Source: Bugula neritina
Lineage: Eukaryota > Bryozoa > Gymnolaemata > Cheilostomatida > Bugulidae
Direction of reading: 5' to 3'
NCBI GenBank assembly: GCA_964035545.1
Contig: OZ037773.1
Location: 3,913,251-3,975,250, forward strand
Length of the DNA stretch: 62,000 nt
Shown: piece by piece, positions 51,201-62,000 of the stretch
Layout of the letters: every line of letters begins with the position of its first letter
Numbering within the stretch: position 1 is the first letter of the stretch
Program-made: the position numbers and the translations under genes
Notes under the pieces: generated by a model
What the model saw: only the letters and a program-made list of their open reading frames with translations
Databases searched by the model: none
What the model was told of the DNA's origin: nothing

Positions 51201-54200
51201 AGGCCGCCAACAACTCAGAGTAAGTTCAGTGAAATGGCTTTGCTGTTGGATGTGAGCTGGCCTTATAAACTCGGGCAAGTTTATAGTCACCATCCCTATG
51301 GGAAAACCTGGGATGTAAGGGGTTTTTGTTAAATCGGGCTAAGGACTTATTCAGATCGGGCACAGAAGCAATTAGGTCTTGATGCTTTTCCTAACATCTT
51401 CAATGGCCTTTGTCGGGGTTCGAACCCATGACATGTATTTACTAGGCAAACGCTCTAATACAGGGGTGTCCAACCTTTTCAGAGGAAAGGTCACTAAAAG
51501 GGAATATTCTGGTGGAATATATAACTTGAGCTGGGGGCCTCAGCATCAGTAATTTTTAAATACTTTGTTCCAAATTCTTATGGATCATTACACAATTAAG
51601 CCCTAATAGTTATTGCAGGTTGCATGTTTTGTAGCATGAATATAAATAAGACATTTAAAAGGTGGTTTTTCACACTAATTCATATATGTGTGCTAAACAA
51701 TTTCGTTTTTTGCCTTTGGGGGCCACATAAATGTAGGCTGAGGACCGCATCCGGCCCTGGGGCCGCTTGTTGGACAGCCCTGCTCTAACCCCTAACCTCT
51801 TTTGAATATTTTGCTAACTGGGTTTCAGCTTGTGTCTTCTCATTAGCTGTAATGTTTCAGGACTCTCTTGGAAGCTGTCAAGTCGCACGCTGTTGATTGG
51901 TCATCATTCTCAGCTCTGGACGAGCTGCGGGCTGAAGAGGAAGAAGGTGTCCTCGGGGACTTCTCAGTTTTTGGCAGCACGTTGAAACCTGCGTCGGAGG
52001 TGCGTAGTGACCTCACTTCCTTTACACCTTTTGGCTGCTTTACAATTGAATGTTATATTTTACTAGTTTTATCTTTTTATAACTTTTCATATGTTCACCT
52101 GACTTCTTAATTCATATTATTGTTTAGTTTGTTTAGAGTACTACTTGATGTTTTACAATATGTTTAGAGTACTACTTGATGTTCAACTGTTGGTACTTTT
52201 AACAGGAAGCTGTTGGTGATCAGCCCAACTTCCTCATGTCTCCCGAGCACAAAGTCTCGCAACCCCCGCCATTTAGTTTAGAGTCAGCTGGTTTGACCAA
52301 TCAAACCACTTCAGCCAGCCTCAATCAAACTGAGCAGGAAGAAGAGTGGGCGGACTTTGCTGAGCCGTCTGCTAATGCAGAGGTTTGTCTTATAGATTTG
52401 GATTTCATTCCTATTGATATAAATTGTATTTGGGTTTTCTTTTTTATACGCATTACATAAAGATTTTCTCGTTTATATACATTGTATCAGGGTTTTCTTA
52501 TTTATATTTAAATTCTTAACTTGTCAATTGCAATTTTTTTATGCAATTGAAGAGAGAGGTGATGATTCTTTGGGCTTATATTAGCAGTAATTTTACAGAA
52601 ATTATATAATCCTAACAGAGCAGATTTATATTCCTGTGAGACGGTATAGCTTATTGTACAAAGCTGTAGAACTGTTGGTGTCTGTAGGCGGAAGATTGGG
52701 CTGCTTTTAGTGAACCTCAAATTGCATCAACCGTTCCCTCTTCACTTGATGAACCAATCAATGATCAGAAGTCACTTGGTCAACCAATCACGGGTCAAGA
52801 GTTATTTGGTCAACCAATCACTGGTCAGGAATTACTAGGTCAACCAATCACTCGTCATGAGATTCCTTCGTATCTCAGGACTGACGTTGATGTGTCATCT
52901 ATAGGCAGTGCTGATGGAATAGGGGAGTCGCCTGTCCCGACCAGAAACTCTTTAGACTTGCTCAATGATAACGACAGTATCTTCTCCGGGAATGCATTCT
53001 CTGCTGATAACTATGCTGATAACGCGAGCAGTGATTGGTCATTCAAAGATAACACTTCTAATGTAGCTTCAGATGACTTGACTAACGCATTCAATGGCTC
53101 AGAGAGTTCTAAGGTTGCTGTAGAAACAACTAAACATATTTCTTTGAGTGATAATCTATTTGGTGGTGGCAATCTATCTGCTGATTTGGCTACAGAAAAT
53201 AAACAAGTGTTCGATTGGTCAAAGAATGATAAAAACTCGACTGATTGGTCGAATGCAAATGTCCAACGTAGTACGAATACAGAAGTGGAGCCAGTCGACT
53301 GGGCAGCTGACTTTTCATCTGCCGATGTTCAACCAGGGTCATTGTCTGCAGCTGATTGGATGAGTTCTTCTGGTCCCGCCCACAACGAGCAACAGTCTTT
53401 TGATTGGCTAAACACTGCCATCAAAGATGAAGACGATGAGTGGGAGGCCTTTGGGTCTATAGACAGATCTAAGTCTGCTGTTGAGTCAGTGACTTTAGAG
53501 GGACCTGAGGCTTTAGCTGAGGAAAATATTCCCGAATTGAAAACCGAAATATCAGAATCAATTTCCTTCCACAACAGCCCTCCCCCTTTCTCACCTTCTG
53601 ACACACCCTCTCACTCAGCCTCACAGTTTGACTGGGGTTTCAATCAAGGTGAGGGGGTGCTAGCAGACAATAATGATAATGATAAGTGGTCGGCGTTCGC
53701 TGAGCTTCAGGAAACTGCAGTTGACAAGCCTTCAACTCCGAATGTTGCAGACAGTTTAGTAGCTGATAGACCAGAAGTCTTTGTGTCTGCTGAAGTCACA
53801 TTACCACCAAGCAGCTTGCCGCCAGATGATGTCTGGAGTGATGGTGATGTCAATGCCGTATTGGACAATACTCGCTCTAGACATGCAGACGTGACTACGA
53901 TGAGTCACACTTTAACAAAGAATGAGTCAGAGGATACGGACTCCCCTCTGGCATTCAGTCCTCCTCCTCTCACCGACCTGGATTTCTCACCTAGCCGGTC
54001 TCTTCCTAGAGTAGATTCTGATTGGTTCTCCTTCCCTGCAGCAGACGAAGTGGTTGTCAGGTGAGATATTTGTGGGTTTTCATGGCTTAGAAAGTTGCAA
54101 CTAAAATTGTGATATAATTTTGTTTCTCAATTATTATTTTTCAATACAGTAGAGAGAAAAATGAAGATATGGATGAATTGACTAATAACTTCTCAAAAGC

Positions 54201-57200
54201 GGAGCTGGGTGACTTTGAAAATAAGGTATTTGTGTTGTTATGTGAACTTTTCAATTTAACATTCTCACAGTTCTACAAACCACTGAACTAGTTTGAGTTT
54301 CTTGTGTGTGTTTTAGGAATCTGAGTTTGTGGCAATAGATAAAGAAATCAGTTGTCCCGATACTCTTCCCACCGATATCTCTCGATCAGACACGTCTGCT
54401 GTAGTGTTTATCCAATCAGATGATGAATCTGATTACAACCAACCCCCACCTTTACCAGACGTGACACCGGTGGATGAAGAGTTGCCGTCTTTGGTCGGTG
54501 GCGAAGATTTTGATGACTTTTACTCTTTTCCTTCTAAAGACTTCAACACCCTTCCTAGTTTCTCCGCTAATGTTCCTCAGCTTCCAGATATCACTAAACT
54601 TGTAGAAGAAGATGAATTGAAATCTAAATCTGCAACTGCTGGCATCTTCCAAACTGATAACCGGATGTCTGAAGATAAGAGTTTTGATAACGTCAAATCG
54701 AGTGAAGAACATGATGATGACGAGTGGGGATTTCAACCATTTTCAACTGTAGGTCTATGATATTGATGTTTTTACACATTTTTCCGATTGGCTGTGCAGC
54801 AGCTTTTAGTGGAAATAAAATAAAATAAATGCATGGTACTCTACAGGTTTCTTTTGTAGGGAGCTGACTTTAAGGATGAGGAAGTTGCTGAAAGGTCTAC
54901 AAACTCTCCTAGAAATGAAAATGAGTCGTGGGGATTTGGAATAACAAGTGAGAATTACATTTATCTTCAACTAAGCTTTTCAGGAGGATAAATATCATAT
55001 GCTATGTAATATAAAGTAACATATATTGTAATGTAGCATATACTGCTATATAATGTACGTTTAACATATGATTGTAAGATATAACATAATGTATAAAATA
55101 AATATCAAACATAAATATAAATATTATTAAATGAATAACTTGGGATATGCAACGTAGGAATTGTCTCATTCTTTCTTTGAGAATTTTTTAATTTATAGAA
55201 GACAAAAGGGAAGATGATGAGTGGAATTTCCCCTCCCCCTCACTTGAGAAGAAAACAGAACCTGTTATCGAGAAGGAAGACGATAATCTTGAAAGTTTCT
55301 CTGGCAACGATGGTTTTGGGGATTTCCCGGATAAAAATGGTTTTGGGGATTTTCCGGATGAAAACGGTTTTGGGGATTTCCCAGATAAAGATGGTTTTGG
55401 AGATTTCCCAGATGAGGATGGCTTTGGGGATTTCCCAGATAAAGATTGTTTTGGAGATTTCCCAGATGAGGATGGCTTTGGAGATTTCCCAGATGAGGAT
55501 GGCTTTGGAGATTTCCCAGATAAAGATGGTTTTGGAGATTTCCCAAATGAAGATGGTTTTGGAGATTTCCCAGAAGAGGGAAATTTTCAAGGATTCAGTG
55601 AAACTAGTCCCAGCTCCGCCCCTTCGGCTGTTGCAGCTGCATCTCGCCATGATGCAATGTCGCCACAATCTGACAACATGTCACAGGTTTGCTAATATTT
55701 TATTAGGCTGAAACGTCCAAGTGCTTTGAATACATAAGTTTAAATGAAATATAACCTGCATAGTTGAATAAAATATCTTTGTGCTACAGGTGCTAAATCC
55801 TACCAAAATCTCTTCTCTCCTCAACTCAGTGTTCAGCGCAGCTGAGTCTTCCGTAACTCCTCCCATGACATCTACCACACTACTCGACTCTGTAAATGCA
55901 AACAGTGTGTGGAGCTCGTTGACTGATCTAAACCAATCAGTGTCCTTACAGTTGCAGTGGCTAGACAGTAGAAGTCATTGTAACCTCTTGAGCAGTCTGC
56001 ATCTCACCCTCCCACCCTCCGTAAGTTTTTAGAGTTCTAATTCACTTTTGAAAAGTTATTCTTGAGATCTTTAGGGTAACTTTATATGGCTGTACACAAT
56101 AATCACAGATGAGTCTACACACACTTTAACACTCTTCGCTAAGTTAAATAGTTAATGCCCCAGTCAGACTACTGTAGTCTGACTGGGGCATTAAGACTGC
56201 TACTGCCTAGGCGCACCATGTGGATCTAGGTGCACTGAGCTGCCAGCTGTTTAGACCACCAGTTTGTCATAGTGTAGGTCCATATTACTTGCCGACTCCA
56301 CCTTGTATTCTTATTCTGTAGAGTTTACTACAGCCCCTTCCTGTTGGGCCAGACTCGTCATCAGCCTACTCGTCTGCGTTACCTCCAGTGACTCTAGTCA
56401 AACAGGTATTCTATCAATATCAAATTTATAGTAGACAATGACCATTTTATCAATAACTTTCTGAGTCAATGCTCTCTGGAAGATATAGAACCATCAAATA
56501 TAGAGGGGCATGGGGAGGAGATGTGCTTCTTGCAACATCTTGTAAATACTTTAGATGTGCTTCAATTTTAAATAATCCAACAGAGTTTTGATTTTTTCTC
56601 TTATTTTTGTTCATTCCTACTTATTATAGTCAGTATTCACACTGAATTTCGCAACGTGTTGTCATGTTTGTGATATGCAATAAATCAATCAATCAATCCA
56701 ATCACAATGATATTAATTACTTTGATGCTGCTTTGAAGATATTTAGCTTTGTTGCATTGTAACATTATTCACTAGTTGTTTCAAAATTTTAGATTCAGTT
56801 ATTCTTCTTGTTCTAGAAATATTTACTTTATTGTTGTTTTGTCTTTTTGCTTTTAGTTGCCTGTAACTGACTCTAGAAAGCCCTCATCTGCAAGTAAGCC
56901 TTACATATGGAGTTGTGTGCTTTTGATAAATCTTCTTCTTTTCATTCTGTAACATTTCTAACTAATGCATGGGTTGAAAATATCTTCTGGTTTTCCTGCA
57001 CTTGGTGTGGTGTGACCGATTTATCCACTTGTGTGTGATACTGGCAGGTGCTAACAGGTGCCATTGTTTTGTGAAGCAGGTGGTGTCGGTGGAGTGGCCA
57101 TGTTTGATTTTGACTTCCTGTCTGACACTAACATTACTAACAATAACAGCATTGCACTGTCTGCTGCACCAACTAACACTCAGTCCACTAAGTCTTCTAC

Positions 57201-57483
57201 TAACCTGTTTGATGGTAGGATTTATCTTCTCTCTATTGTATCTCTATTGTAATATAGGTATAAGAAAGATCAGTGCAATAATATTTCAGTTGGCCAGCTG
57301 TATGTTTACAGTACTTTTCAGTTGAGAAGAAGGGGCTGCCACATATAATGGTGTATTTATTTTAGCAAAACAGGCTAGCTTTTTATTTATTTGTGTTTAT
57401 TGAAGTAGTTGTAATATAGTGCCTTGTTATGTGCATTTTGCTGATAAGGAGTTGTTTTCACTTTATTTGTAGATTTCCTCTGA
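48299..57483 (+). CDS. AFTPH: Aftiphilin / gamma-synergin-like AP-1 accessory protein
   Basis: Sixteen exons join in frame to 1669 residues: 48299-48425, 48534-49658, 50218-50373, 50889-51219, 51861-51999, 52206-52382, 52688-54060, 54150-54225, 54317-54748, 54860-54947, 55199-55686, 55790-56020, 56322-56405, 56857-56893, 57080-57214 and 57473-57483. The protein is mostly disordered and full of adaptor-ear motifs: DDFGDFSQ, DFQEFASF, EFGNFANF, EEWADFAEP, DEWEAFGSI, DKWSAFAEL, DFDDFYSF, then ten near-perfect DGFGDFPD units at about residues 1377-1466. FGxF and WxxF peptides bind the AP-1 gamma, GGA or AP-2 ears. Residues about 1505-1581 (SLLNSVFSAAE, VWSSLTDLNQ, LQWLDSRSHCNLLSSL) match the aftiphilin clathrin-binding C-terminal domain. 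The Met/Gln/Pro-rich N-terminus and DKWSAFAEL recall gamma-synergin. It acts at trans-Golgi/endosomal clathrin coats. Strong assignment to aftiphilin; the synergin-like half is inference. Confidence 0.9.
49922..50198. repeat. 30-bp minisatellite next to a 3' splice site (aftiphilin intron 2)
   Basis: About nine units of ttccactcatgacaacaata followed by ctagacttag, ending about 20 bases before the exon 3 acceptor at 50217. Confidence 0.93.
51268..51800 (-). mobile_element. tRNA-derived SINE, copy C, split by a MITE (aftiphilin intron 4)
   Basis: SINE body at 51268-51460 (atagtcacca, then tggcctttgtcgg, then box B complement ggttcgaaccc). The tRNA-like head is interrupted at 51460 and its remnant ctctaacccctaac resumes at 51783. 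Orientation is opposite to the host gene. Confidence 0.8.
51461..51782. mobile_element. 322-bp hAT-type MITE inserted in SINE copy C
   Basis: Ends CAGGGGTGTCCAA and TTGGACAGCCCTG are inverted repeats of about 13 bases with one mismatch. The flanking octamers ctctaata and ctctaacc agree at six of eight positions, consistent with an 8-bp target duplication. Internal sequence (ggggccacataaatgtaggc, then gaccgcatccggccctgggg) resembles widespread CAGGGGTxxxCAAC hAT non-autonomous elements. Confidence 0.85.
55306..55575 (+). repeat. 27-bp coding minisatellite encoding ten DGFGDFPD units
   Basis: Nine-residue periodicity within aftiphilin exon 11. The FGDF core is conserved in all ten units; the linker residue pair alternates between Lys- and Glu-containing forms. 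One unit has Cys replacing Gly (DCFGDFPDE). Confidence 0.95.
56152..56194. repeat. Perfect 43-bp palindrome in aftiphilin intron 12
   Basis: Arms 56152-56172 and 56174-56194 are exact reverse complements over 21 bases, with a single central T. The arm includes taatgccccagtcagacta. No copy was noticed elsewhere in the window. Confidence 0.95.
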
Positions 57484-57792
57484 GAACAGATTAGGTGCTT
57501 AAGCCAGTGACTGCGAAGTTATCATAGTGCATAGGGCTGACATTTTATAAAATTTGCTTTTAATTAATTATTTAATTGTTTTATTATATTGTATATTTAT
57601 TTTAGTATACTGAATACATGATTTATTTTTATAATATCTTATGAGTCTTGATGTAACTGATCATGAAATATTTCATGTTCTCATAATGCTCAACATGTTG
57701 TTTATCTGTTTTATATCTGTGCTCACAGTTAATGTGTTACTCAAATCTGTATTAAAAGTCTTACTATTTATCCCTTTTTATGCATAAGTATT

Positions 57793-57869
57793 AATAAAGC
57801 TACTTTATAAACTCAGTTATTGTTGCTTCAAACATGCCATGTTATTTGTGTAATTCAAATACATTTATT
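57793..57869. terminator. Convergent polyadenylation signals
   Basis: aataaa at 57793-57798 on the plus strand lies about 310 bases after the aftiphilin stop. Its mirror tttatt at 57864-57869 (AATAAA on the minus strand) lies about 94 bases after the stop of the arginine-rich protein. The two transcripts converge here. Confidence 0.6.
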
Positions 57870-57962
57870 TGACCAACAGATGATATAGAATATATAACAA
57901 AGGCAAGCGAAAGTTAGACTGAACTAGCAAACAGGACTGTTAAGACAGTATGTGTTGTCGGT

Positions 57963-58537
57963 TTACTTTCGACTTTTAGATCGACTTTTTGATCGTCCTT
58001 TTCGGCTTCTTCGCCGTCTGCGACGTCCACCCTTTTTGGAAGTGCGTCTCTTTGAGCGCCTTCTGGTGGATCGTCTCCTCCTCCTTCGGCTTTTCCTGGA
58101 TCGCTTTCGCGATCTCCTGAAATTATTGAATGCGTTAGCCGTTTGTTGCTGTACCACAAAATGTGTTTTACAGTTTAGGCTACGCGACATGCTATTTACC
58201 TTCTGCCTTTTTTGCTCGAGCGCCTTCGTCGGCTGCGTCTTTTCTTGCTGCCAGATCTTCTGCGCCTCCTTCTGCGGCGTCTTTCCATTAGCATGTCGTC
58301 TCCATCTGACAGCTTTTTGGGCCGGATTGCACCACTGGGTGCTGACTTAGCGACTGATCGCCGCCTTTGTCTATTGACAGGCGATACTGCTCCTCTTTTG
58401 GTTGCCCCAACTGAAACACAATTTTGGTATCAGCTACTGTTCCATTGGCATGTTGCTTCTTGGTAGTTATTTAATATTAAATTATATTTATTTCGCTTAC
58501 CTGGAGCATTGCTTCTGGATCTTGATCTGGAACCCAT
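57963..58537 (-). CDS. Arginine/serine-rich basic protein, protamine-like (133 aa)
   Basis: Three exons, 58537-58501, 58410-58200 and 58116-57963, join in frame with good GT-AG sites. The protein starts MGSRSRSRSNAP, has a mildly basic linker containing one acidic patch (KLSDGDDMLME, about residues 47-57), then becomes almost pure Arg, Lys and Ser with runs of six to eight arginines, ending GRSKSRSKSRK. Short length, clustered arginine runs, RS dipeptides as phosphorylation sites and absence of an RRM domain fit a protamine or sperm nuclear basic protein that compacts DNA. An SR-type splicing accessory protein is the main alternative. A TATA box and very short leader fit a compact, strongly regulated gene. 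The family is inferred from composition only. Confidence 0.8.
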
Positions 58538-58571
58538 GATTGCATGATCAGCAATAGCACAAAAGCCCCCA

Positions 58572-58577
58572 TTTATA
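58572..58577 (-). promoter_or_regulatory. TATA box of the arginine-rich protein gene
   Basis: Minus-strand TATAAA in agtataaatgggg lies 35 bases upstream of the ATG at 58537, implying a leader of only a few bases to about ten. CCAAT-like sequences (CCAATC) lie further upstream near 58680. Confidence 0.55.
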
Positions 58578-59192
58578 CTAAATTATGTTGCCTTGGTTAC
58601 CAATCGTATTGCAGAGTTCTGCTCAAGACAATAGCCGATTGTCTTTGGTTGGTTACTTCAATTTAGGCAATTTTATATGATTGGTTAGCAAAATGTGAGT
58701 AAAGAATTTGAAATATTCATGTGCACAAACTTCAATGACATAAGCACTTTTAGACTTACTATTATGAGTTGTGCCCTCTCCCAGATACCAACACATTTTT
58801 AAAATTCTTGGCAGTTTTGTTACATGCTCTAAGTTAAAAATCTTTTTATAACAATAATGATAGATATATATATCTTTTCATAAATACAATCGATAGATTG
58901 AGAAGTTGCCAAGGTAATCTTTTAAAGAAGCTGAAGTTTTGTAAAATCTAATGCGGAAATGTATTTTTCACGTTCTGGTATCCATGTCATTTATTTATGA
59001 AATATATTATGTTGATTTAAAATAATCTATAACTATAAAACAGGTATATACAGAATACAATATATAAGATGATCATCTAAAATTGTTGAGAAAACATTAC
59101 ATTTACAAACATTCGAATGATATATGAAAATATGTGGCTTAAATAATTTATATAAATTCGTTGCGAATTTATAGTTGTTATCTAGCAGTCTA
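58578..59192. other. Promoter-side flank between the arginine-rich protein and C/EBP-gamma genes
   Basis: Holds the upstream region of the arginine-rich gene and probably the 3' UTR of the C/EBP gene. No additional exon is seen. Confidence 0.45.
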
Positions 59193-60739
59193 CTATAAAT
59201 TTGGAGCAGTCCAATTGCCTACACTATAAGTCACATTAGAGTTTGATATGGAGGGAAGGGAATCTGCAGGCATATTAGCCTTAGACACTACAGTTTTCTT
59301 TGAAGACGGGCTGCTGTACACATGATCTAGACTGACGGGATCCTCACTCTACAAAAACAACTCAAATTTCAAAAACAAATTATATTTATCAGCTTGTAGA
59401 GGTGCAGAGTATTTCTTAAGAATATTTGTAGAAAATAAACAAAGATCTATTCAAAAGGAGATTCGAATTGTGGGTGAAGGAGGATTTTAGTTTGAGAGTC
59501 TCAAGTTAGGAGCCCTAACTTCAACTTGAGACCCCAAACTAAAATCAGAACTGCTTATAGAACAATTCATAAGATTCAATTCTATAGAATTTTTGGCAAA
59601 AAACATATAGAAATTAGCAATTTTAAACTACCAAAATTTTTATAAAATTGTTCTATTTACATTGATGACATTTTCACAATCATCTTACATAAACTATGGA
59701 TAAGCAAGCAACAAAAAGGCCTTCAAACAACTTGGTGAAAATGTACCAATTCATTTTTCTTACACTTGACTCCAAAGACAAACCTGATGAAAAGAAAGAT
59801 TAGTATTCATATTATTTGATGAGACTGTAGCAGCTGTACCACTAGCATGAGCCGTGAACAAGTCCTTGAGGATCGCCAGTTCTTTCTGTAAGACAATAGT
59901 AGCATTATCCTTTAAGCTAGTTGATGAATATGACACAACTTTTCAACGTAGTTTTTCATTTTGATCCATGCTTGGTTTACAACTGCTCAAGAAAGCTAGA
60001 GTTAACTAAATGATGAACTGCAACTGCTCAAGAGAGACAGATGTTTACAAGATCAGTAACATGACAAAACTAACTTGAAGAGTTTCAACTTTAACCTCCA
60101 GTTCCGAATTTTCTTTTTTCAGCCCTTCAACTTTGGACTTTGACTCTTGTTGTTTTAACCTTGCCTTTTCACGGCTTTTTCTATATGCCACAAAGAAAAC
60201 AACAATTAACACAAGAACAGTGCACAATTCGTACCAAAAATTCAGTCAAAGTTGTTTAGTTTAAACCTAAACCAACACCTTTTAAATGCATTTTAAACAA
60301 CACAACTTCATATTATCTACTTTTAGCAGCCACAAAAGTGCTGTTTATATTTGAACTAACATTGCACTAAATGCCAAGCAGCTTTATACTATGATTACAT
60401 AAATTGTTCATAAAATATTACCATTTTAGTAACTCAACTTAGTTGAATATTTATTACATGCCTATTACTATTCGACCTCTGAATATCATCTAGTTTGCTT
60501 AATTTTCAATTTCTAGAATTTTATAGAATGTATCCTCTTCAAAAATTATCGTAATAATGTAGGCTATAGAATTCTTTGCTATACTAGTGTCTATCCGTTG
60601 AATGTCACAAAGTACTTAAAATCTACAAAAAGTGAGACACTAACTTGACAGCTACATTATTCTGACTCCTCTTTTCACTATACTCTTCAGTATTCTTTTC
60701 TGGCCATTTTCGCCGTGGTTTCTCTTTTCCATCAGGCAT
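59193..60739 (-). CDS. CEBPG: C/EBP-gamma-like bZIP transcription factor
   Basis: Four coding exons, 60739-60645, 60180-60075, 59885-59784 and 59348-59193, encode 152 residues, close to the 150 of vertebrate C/EBP-gamma. The basic region (YSEKRSQNNVAVKKSREKAR, residues 20-39) has the C/EBP signature N-N-x-A-V-x-x-S-R split by an intron. A leucine zipper runs from about residue 46 to 76 and ends KELAILKDLFTAHA, the characteristic C/EBP-gamma ending. As in that subfamily there is no long activation domain, so it probably acts as a heterodimer partner or modulator in the nucleus. A splice acceptor (tttcag) lies directly before the ATG, so at least one untranslated 5' exon must exist upstream. 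High confidence on C/EBP; good on the gamma subtype. Confidence 0.93.
59483..59546. repeat. Imperfect 64-base hairpin in C/EBP-gamma intron 3
   Basis: gattttagtttgagagtctc and its downstream continuation pair with gagaccccaaactaaaatc, extending inward through aagttagg and cctaactt with a small bulge. Arms are about 27-30 bases. Confidence 0.75.
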
Positions 60740-62000
60740 CTGAAACAACATGTATCTCACAATTGTATGCGAAAATGATAAATATTTCAGACATGTAAGT
60801 GAAAGATTAAATTGGAAACTGAGTTACTCCGCTGTTCATTATCTTACATCATTTGATAATTATATTTATGACATTAATTCACTTTGAACTGAGTTTAAAT
60901 GAAGGTAAATCACGAGCCATTAATCGTAATGCTTATTTCTCAAAATCATTTTCTCCAGGGAAACACTGATTTGCTTTTGAATACTAATCCCAATCTATAA
61001 GCAGCATCGATATAATTATATGTATAAGAATATCTTATATCAATCCTCATACTACACTCACACAGCATATAATTATATTTATTAAATTTAAAATGAAAAT
61101 ATTGGTTACTAAAAATATTTCTAGTTTTACTTTTAGTTTTTACAAGTTAATATTATTAATAAAACTAGTTCCATATCATAATGATACAATAATTGTTACA
61201 ACTAATATGTAATAAAAATTACTCACAATTACTGGTCAGTGTCACTGCTTCTCGATGTTCTCTGGCTTTAGTTTTAGTGGAGTTTGAAATAAAAATAAAA
61301 ATGGAGCTTTCAGTATCAGTATGAACATAGATATCACTATGACTATGAGTCTGAGTTTCTATATCGAATTCGATGTGTCTCAGTCAGCCTTAGTCTATGT
61401 CACTTTTCACCTTTACTTTAACTTTAAGTTTAGTTCTCTTTTTTAGTTTTTTTACTTTTTACCGTCTGGCGTCTGCCTTTTAGTTTTAGTTTTACTTCTA
61501 CTTGTAAGTTGCAACGTTTCTCTTGCTTTAGTATTTAAGAGAACAACAAGGATCCTTTATTTTAATAGCTGCCAATACCGTAGGCGTAATGGTAAGAATT
61601 AGAATTCAAAGATTATTATTATTAATCTATAATATGAAATCTCATTCTGCTTCGGGTATTGGTACTGGTAGTGCTAAGAAATGGGTTTATGAAATAATGA
61701 TGTAACCACAGACTAAACCTCTAAGCGAAACCTAACATTTAGTTTGGAGTCAACAACTTCGTCTCAATCTCAGAAAATTTGTAGGTTTAGCACCAAGTTT
61801 CTAATGTTTCCATTTCAATCCTTAGTCGGGTTGTAAACATTCTACGGCTTGTTGGAATTTTCGCCACTTGTCAATAGTCAAAATAGTCGTGTTTTCAAAC
61901 AAACAAAATTTTACGCTATAACAAGCACAGACTATACATCTTTTAGCCACTTTTTCATTTTCTAACTTTAAGGCGCCAGAAATAAAAGCCAAAAGGCATA
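60740..62000. other. Upstream region of the C/EBP-gamma gene
   Basis: Contains the required 5' untranslated exon(s) and promoter, but I could not place them. Degenerate agttttacttttag-like tracts occur around 61120-61510. No protein-coding exon is supported. Confidence 0.4.

Noticed and set aside
55214-55711. Met/Ile-rich frame overlapping the FGDF repeats
   Set aside because: Alternate frame of the 27-bp coding repeat. The FGDF frame is the one continuous with flanking exons and motifs.
57952-58350. Leu/Arg/Phe-rich plus-strand reading frame
   Set aside because: Antisense of the arginine-rich protein exons; crosses its introns without splice support.

Overview
Metazoan nuclear DNA: AT-rich, multi-exon genes with GT-AG introns, a tRNA-derived SINE, a non-LTR retrotransposon, hAT-like and TA-target DNA elements, and unusually many tandem repeats. 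Gene content (TRIM-type ubiquitin ligase, PACS, aftiphilin/synergin, an arginine-rich sperm-type basic protein, C/EBP-gamma) fits an invertebrate bilaterian. I cannot name the phylum from sequence alone.

Layout. 1-13.3 kb: a plus-strand TRIM-like gene (degenerate RING, canonical B-box, coiled coil, C-terminal propeller-like region). Its introns hold a 3.6-kb TA-flanked inverted-repeat transposon and a truncated LINE. 14.6-15.5 kb: a very long (TG)n tract. 16.3-17.5 kb: a small unrecognised plus-strand gene. 19.0-23.0 kb and 27.7-31.1 kb: two minus-strand genes that look like distant paralogues. Each encodes a short N-terminal region, one Gly-rich transmembrane helix, a repetitive tail and a C-terminal pair of TQT-type motifs. 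In and beside them lie two copies of a 1.8-kb hAT-like element, each with a perfect 8-bp target duplication. 35.2-45.9 kb: a complete 19-exon PACS gene (minus, 799 aa). 48.3-57.5 kb: a complete 16-exon aftiphilin/gamma-synergin-like gene (plus, 1669 aa), head-to-head with PACS. 58.0-58.5 kb: a 3-exon arginine/serine-rich protein of protamine type (minus, 133 aa), tail-to-tail with aftiphilin. 59.2-60.7 kb: a 4-coding-exon C/EBP-gamma-like bZIP gene (minus, 152 aa).

Functional links: PACS and aftiphilin both act in AP-1/clathrin trafficking at the trans-Golgi network and endosomes, and share a 2.4-kb divergent intergenic region.

Most unusual observation: introns in three different genes, on both strands, begin (or end) with a minisatellite that abuts the splice site. 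In several the splice-site sequence is itself part of the repeat unit, so intron ends look like seeds of tandem duplication. Other leads are the paralogous membrane proteins with TQT pairs, three tandem RFX X-box-like palindromes in a PACS intron, and a perfect 43-bp palindrome. Exon boundaries were derived by hand from splice consensus and reading-frame continuity; no alignment or database search was run.
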